The position numbers and the translations under genes were made by a program. This document shows, in pieces, positions 60,914-64,000 of a stretch of DNA of 64,000 bases (position 1 is the stretch's first letter; each line of letters opens with the position of its first letter). The stretch spans positions 981,501 to 1,045,500 of the forward strand of contig NZ_CP019426.1 in the NCBI RefSeq assembly GCF_009834515.1, written 5' to 3'. The notes beneath the pieces were generated by a model. That model was given only the letters and a program-made list of their open reading frames with translations, was not told where the DNA came from and ran no database searches. The DNA is from Pseudomonas sp. R84. GTDB taxonomy: Bacteria; Pseudomonadota; Gammaproteobacteria; Pseudomonadales; Pseudomonadaceae.

Positions 60914-61003
60914 TGTGGGAGCGAGCCTGCTCGCGAAGGCGTCATCTCAGTCAACATTAATGGTGACTGATTCACCGCTTTCGCGAGCAGGCTCGCTCCC
61001 ACA
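60914..61003. repeat. REP-type inverted pair, family B copy 3
   Basis: TGTGGGAGCGAGCCTGCTCG and CGAGCAGGCTCGCTCCCACA around about 45 bases, between the small acidic gene and dppF. Confidence 0.9.
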
Positions 61004-61020
61004 TTGTTTCAGGGCGGTTT

Positions 61021-62001
61021 TTAGGCCGCGCCGTCGAGGAACTGCTCGGCGTAGTGGCAAGCCACCTGCCGGCTGTCGAGCTGGCGCAACGCCGGCTCTT
61101 CCGTGCTGCAACGCTCGGTCGCATACGGGCAGCGCTTGTGGAAAGCGCAGCCCGGTGGCGGGTTCAGCGGGTTGGGCAGTTCACCGACGATCTTGATTTT
61201 CGGCTTGTTCGGGTCCGGGTGAATGGTCGGGGTCGCCGACAGCAGCGCCTGGGTGTACGGGTGCAATGGACGCTCGTAGATGTCGTTCTTCGGGCCCATT
61301 TCCACCGGGCGCCCGAGGTACATCACCATCACGTCATCGGCCACGTGCTGCACCACTGCGAGGTTGTGCGAGATGAACACGTAGGCGGTGTTGAACTCCT
61401 GCTGCAGATCCATGAACAGGTTGAGCACCTGCGCCTGAATCGACACGTCGAGCGCCGAGGTCGGTTCGTCCGCCACCAGCACTTTCGGTTGCAACATCAT
61501 CGCCCGGGCGAGTGCGATACGTTGGCGCTGACCGCCGGAGAACATGTGCGGATAGCGCTGGTAATGCTCAGGACGCAAGCCGACCTGCTTCATCATCGCC
61601 TGGACTTTCTCACGACGCTCGGCGGCGGAGAGGTTGGTGTTGATCAGCAGCGGTTCGCCGAGCTGGTCGCCGACTTTCTGCCGTGGGTTCAACGACGCGT
61701 ACGGGCTCTGAAACACCATCTGCACGTCTTTGCGCAGTTGCTTGCGCTGGGCCTTGTCGGCGCCGGCGACTTCCTGGCCGGCGATTTTCAAGGAGCCGGA
61801 CGACGGATCTTCAATCAGCGTCAACGCGCGGGCGAGGGTGGATTTGCCGCAGCCCGACTCGCCTACGACCGCGAGGGTCTTGCCGGCTTCCAGTTCGAAC
61901 GACACGCCATTGAGTGCGCGCACGGTCGCGTGGCCCTTGAACAGGCCACGGGAGACTTCATAGTGACGGGTCAGGTCGCGGGCGGTAAGTACGACGGCCA
62001 T
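61021..62001 (-). CDS. dppF: Dipeptide ABC importer ATPase DppF
   Basis: 326 residues. Walker A is GESGCGKSTLARAL, the signature is MFSGGQRQRIALARA, Walker B is VLVADEPTSALD, and the H-loop is ISHNLAV. The C-terminal oligopeptide-transporter extension has the Cys-rich block PPGCAFHKRCPYATERC. AGGAGG lies upstream, and the start overlaps the dppD stop (TAATG). It is the last gene of dppBCDF. Confidence 0.96.
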   Translation of the reverse strand: MAVVLTARDLTRHYEVSRGLFKGHATVRALNGVSFELEAGKTLAVVGESGCGKSTLARALTLIEDPSSGSLKIAGQEVAGADKAQRKQLRKDVQMVFQSPYASLNPRQKVGDQLGEPLLINTNLSAAERREKVQAMMKQVGLRPEHYQRYPHMFSGGQRQRIALARAMMLQPKVLVADEPTSALDVSIQAQVLNLFMDLQQEFNTAYVFISHNLAVVQHVADDVMVMYLGRPVEMGPKNDIYERPLHPYTQALLSATPTIHPDPNKPKIKIVGELPNPLNPPPGCAFHKRCPYATERCSTEEPALRQLDSRQVACHYAEQFLDGAA

Positions 62002-62969
62002 TACGCCACCTCCTGGTTCAGCGGGTAGAAGCAGCGGGCGAGGCTGTGGGCTTTCGGATCAAGGCCTGGACGCTGCGCGCGGCAGCTGTCCTGCACGTAC
62101 GGGCAGCGCGGCGACAGCAGGCAACCCTGCGGACGGTCGTAACGACCCGGGACGATGCCCGGCAGGGTGGCCAGACGTGTAGCGCCGAGGCTGTGCTCGG
62201 GGATCGCCTTGAGCAGTGCTTCGCTGTACGGGTGCGCCGGGATGTCGAACAGTTGCGGCACCTGACCGACTTCAACGGCTTGCCCTGCGTACATCACACA
62301 GACGCGCTGGGCAGTTTCAGCCACGACCGCGAGGTCGTGAGTGATGAGCACCAGGCCCATGTTCTGTTCTTTCTGCAACGCCAGCAGCAAATCCATGATC
62401 TGTGCCTGAATCGTCACGTCGAGGGCAGTGGTCGGTTCGTCGGCGATCAGCAGTTTCGGCTCGCCGGCAATCGCCATGGCGATCGCAACACGCTGGCTCA
62501 TACCGCCGGACAGTTGGTGCGGGTAGGCGTCCATACGGCTGGCGGCGCCCGGGATTTCAACTTTTTCCAGCAGCTCGATCGCACGTTTGCGCGCTTGCTT
62601 GCCGGACATTTTCAGGTGCAGACGCAGTACTTCTTCGATCTGGAAACCGACGGTGTAGCTCGGGTTCAGTGCGGTCATCGGGTCCTGAAAGACCATCGAC
62701 AGGTCTTTGCCGACGATCTGCCGACGTTGACGGTTGCTCAGCTTGAGCATGTCTTTGCCGTCGAAGCTGAGCGAGTCAGCGGTGACGATGCCGGGATGCT
62801 CGATCAGGCCCATCAGCGCCATCATGGTCACGGATTTACCCGAACCCGACTCGCCAACGATGGCCAGCACTTCGCCCTTGTCGACTTTGAGGTCGAGGCC
62901 GTCGACCACCGGCGTCGCGGTCTTGTCGCCGAAGCGAACGTTGAGATTCTTGATTTCTAGCAGTGACAT
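62001..62969 (-). CDS. dppD: Dipeptide ABC importer ATPase DppD
   Basis: 322 residues from ATG 62969 ([20 protein letters not shown] upstream). Walker A is [16 protein letters not shown], the signature is [14 protein letters not shown], Walker B is [12 protein letters not shown], and the C-terminal CPYVQDSC block completes it. It pairs with DppF as the heterodimeric ATPase. It begins 10 bases after dppC. Confidence 0.96.
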   Translation of the reverse strand: MSLLEIKNLNVRFGDKTATPVVDGLDLKVDKGEVLAIVGESGSGKSVTMMALMGLIEHPGIVTADSLSFDGKDMLKLSNRQRRQIVGKDLSMVFQDPMTALNPSYTVGFQIEEVLRLHLKMSGKQARKRAIELLEKVEIPGAASRMDAYPHQLSGGMSQRVAIAMAIAGEPKLLIADEPTTALDVTIQAQIMDLLLALQKEQNMGLVLITHDLAVVAETAQRVCVMYAGQAVEVGQVPQLFDIPAHPYSEALLKAIPEHSLGATRLATLPGIVPGRYDRPQGCLLSPRCPYVQDSCRAQRPGLDPKAHSLARCFYPLNQEVA

Positions 62970-62979
62970 GGGAATCTCC

Positions 62980-63906
62980 TCAGGCGGCGTTCTTGAGTTT
63001 CGGGTCCAGCGCATCGCGCAGACCGTCGCCCATCAAGTTGATTGCCAGCACGCTGAGCAAAATGGTCAAACCAGGCAGACTGACTACCCACCAGGCGCGT
63101 TCGATGTAGTCGCGGGCCGAGGCCAGCATGGTGCCCCACTCAGGGGTTGGCGGTTGTACGCCTAGGCCGAGGAAGCCCAGTGCGGCGGCGTCGAGAATTG
63201 CCGACGAGAAGCTCAGAGTCGCCTGCACGATCAGCGGCGCCATGCAGTTCGGCAGCACGGTGATGAACATCAAGCGTGGCAGACCGGCACCGGCCAGGCG
63301 CGCGGCGGTCACGTAGTCGCGGTTCAGTTCGCCCATCACGGCGGCTCGGGTCAGACGCACGTAGGACGGCAAAGACACCACAGCAATGGCGATCACGGTG
63401 TTGATCAGGCCAGGGCCGAGGATGGCGACAATCGCCACAGCCAGCAGCAGCGATGGCAGGGCCAGCATGATGTCCATCAGACGCATGATGGTCGGGCCGA
63501 TCATCTTCGGGAAGAACCCGGCGAACAGACCGAGGAGGATCCCCGGAATCAGCGACATGACGACCGACGACAAGCCAATCAGCAGCGACAGGCGCGAGCC
63601 CTGGATCAGACGCGACAGCAGGTCACGACCCAGTTCATCGGTGCCGAGCAGGAATTGCATCTGCCCGCCTTCCAGCCACGCCGGCGGCGTCAGCAGGAAG
63701 TCGCGGTATTGCTCGCTCGGGTTGTGCGGGGCGACCCACGGCGCGAAGAGTGCGCAGAAAATCACCAGCGACATGAACAGCAAGCCGGCAACCGCGCCTT
63801 TGTTCTTGGAGAAGGCTTGCCAGAATTCTTTGTACGGCGACGGGTACAGCAGGCTTTGATCCGCGTTTGCGGCGGATGTGGCTACTGAGGATGTTGGAGT
63901 GCTCAT
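62980..63906 (-). CDS. dppC: Dipeptide ABC importer permease DppC
   Basis: 308 residues from ATG 63906 ([21 protein letters not shown] upstream). A first span ([22 protein letters not shown]) is followed by a periplasmic loop with [16 protein letters not shown], a hallmark of DppC/OppC. Further spans follow, with the ATPase-docking loop [19 protein letters not shown]. It starts 10 bases after the dppB stop. Confidence 0.95.
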   Translation of the reverse strand: MSTPTSSVATSAANADQSLLYPSPYKEFWQAFSKNKGAVAGLLFMSLVIFCALFAPWVAPHNPSEQYRDFLLTPPAWLEGGQMQFLLGTDELGRDLLSRLIQGSRLSLLIGLSSVVMSLIPGILLGLFAGFFPKMIGPTIMRLMDIMLALPSLLLAVAIVAILGPGLINTVIAIAVVSLPSYVRLTRAAVMGELNRDYVTAARLAGAGLPRLMFITVLPNCMAPLIVQATLSFSSAILDAAALGFLGLGVQPPTPEWGTMLASARDYIERAWWVVSLPGLTILLSVLAINLMGDGLRDALDPKLKNAA

Positions 63907-63916
63907 GGTATGGACC

Positions 63917-64000
63917 TCAGCGCTGATGACGGATGCGTGGGTTGGCAAAGCCGTAGAGGATGTCCACTACGAAGTTGACCAGAATCACCAGGCAGGCGAT
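63917..64000 (-). CDS. dppB: Dipeptide ABC importer permease DppB, C-terminal end
   Basis: Only the last 27 codons and the TGA are in the window. The residues ILVNFVVDILYGFANPRIRH match the C-terminal membrane span and tail of DppB/OppB permeases. The rest lies beyond base 64000. Confidence 0.88.
   Translation of the reverse strand: MACLVILVNFVVDILYGFANPRIRHQR

Overview
The window is a stretch of chromosome from a Pseudomonas of the fluorescens/koreensis/putida side of the genus. The evidence is high-GC Pseudomonas coding style, gene orders that match Pseudomonas (grpE-dnaK-dnaJ-dapB-carAB-greA; rlmE-ftsH-folP-glmM-tpiA-secG; rimP-nusA-infB-rbfA-truB-rpsO-pnp), a piuA/piuB/piuC iron locus, a cra-fruBKA fructose PTS, and several dispersed REP-type palindromes of the kind common in the P. 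fluorescens group. Strain and species cannot be fixed from the sequence alone. I see no insertion sequence, prophage, integrase or CRISPR array; the only mobile-looking material is short dispersed repeats.

Layout. 1-4381 (+): end of grpE, then dnaK behind a sigma-32-type promoter, dnaJ and dapB. 4382-10029 (+): carA behind an attenuator-like terminator, carB, greA and a small membrane protein. 10039-10347 (-) is yhbY, divergent from rlmE. 10449-16611 (+): rlmE, ftsH, folP, glmM, tpiA, secG. 16633-25773 (+): tRNA-Leu(GAG), initiator tRNA-fMet with its own strong promoter, tandem terminators, then rimP-nusA-infB-rbfA-truB-rpsO-pnp, closed by a strong terminator. 25774-27522: REP pair, tRNA-Thr(CGT), a small acidic protein, and nadC (-). 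27891-33791 (+): DUF1631 protein, ampD, ampE and a chemoreceptor. 33909-35684 (-): cra followed by tatD, divergent from fruB-fruK-fruA (35993-41540, +). 41716-43257: a Tat-exported PhoD-like phosphatase. 43483-50166: the piu iron-uptake locus (piuB and piuA on -, piuC and a Sel1-repeat gene on +) with a Fur-box-like palindrome. 50434-51597 (-): speC ornithine/lysine decarboxylase behind a long leader. 52228-52989 (-): an unrecognised single-span membrane protein. 53122-56570 (-): four-gene OpuC-type osmoprotectant ABC importer. 56901-58484: prfC. 58485-59208: repeat-rich gap. 59209-60823: an MFS transporter and a small secreted acidic protein. 61021-64000 (-): dppF, dppD, dppC and the end of dppB.

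How the genes work together. The first 26 kb is core machinery: chaperones, carbamoyl phosphate and lysine/peptidoglycan precursors (dapB, glmM), membrane proteolysis and secretion (ftsH, secG), and translation/RNA turnover. The second half is nutrient acquisition and adaptation: peptidoglycan recycling (ampD/ampE), fructose uptake under Cra control, iron uptake, polyamines, osmoprotection and dipeptide import.

Most interesting signal. The roughly 600-base leader of speC carries, on the coding strand, a well-placed Shine-Dalgarno, a 22-codon ORF ending in Pro-stop, and then an intrinsic terminator before speC. This is the architecture of an arrest-peptide/attenuation sensor, by analogy to TnaC and SpeFL, but with a different peptide. 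It is an inference and needs a conservation test.
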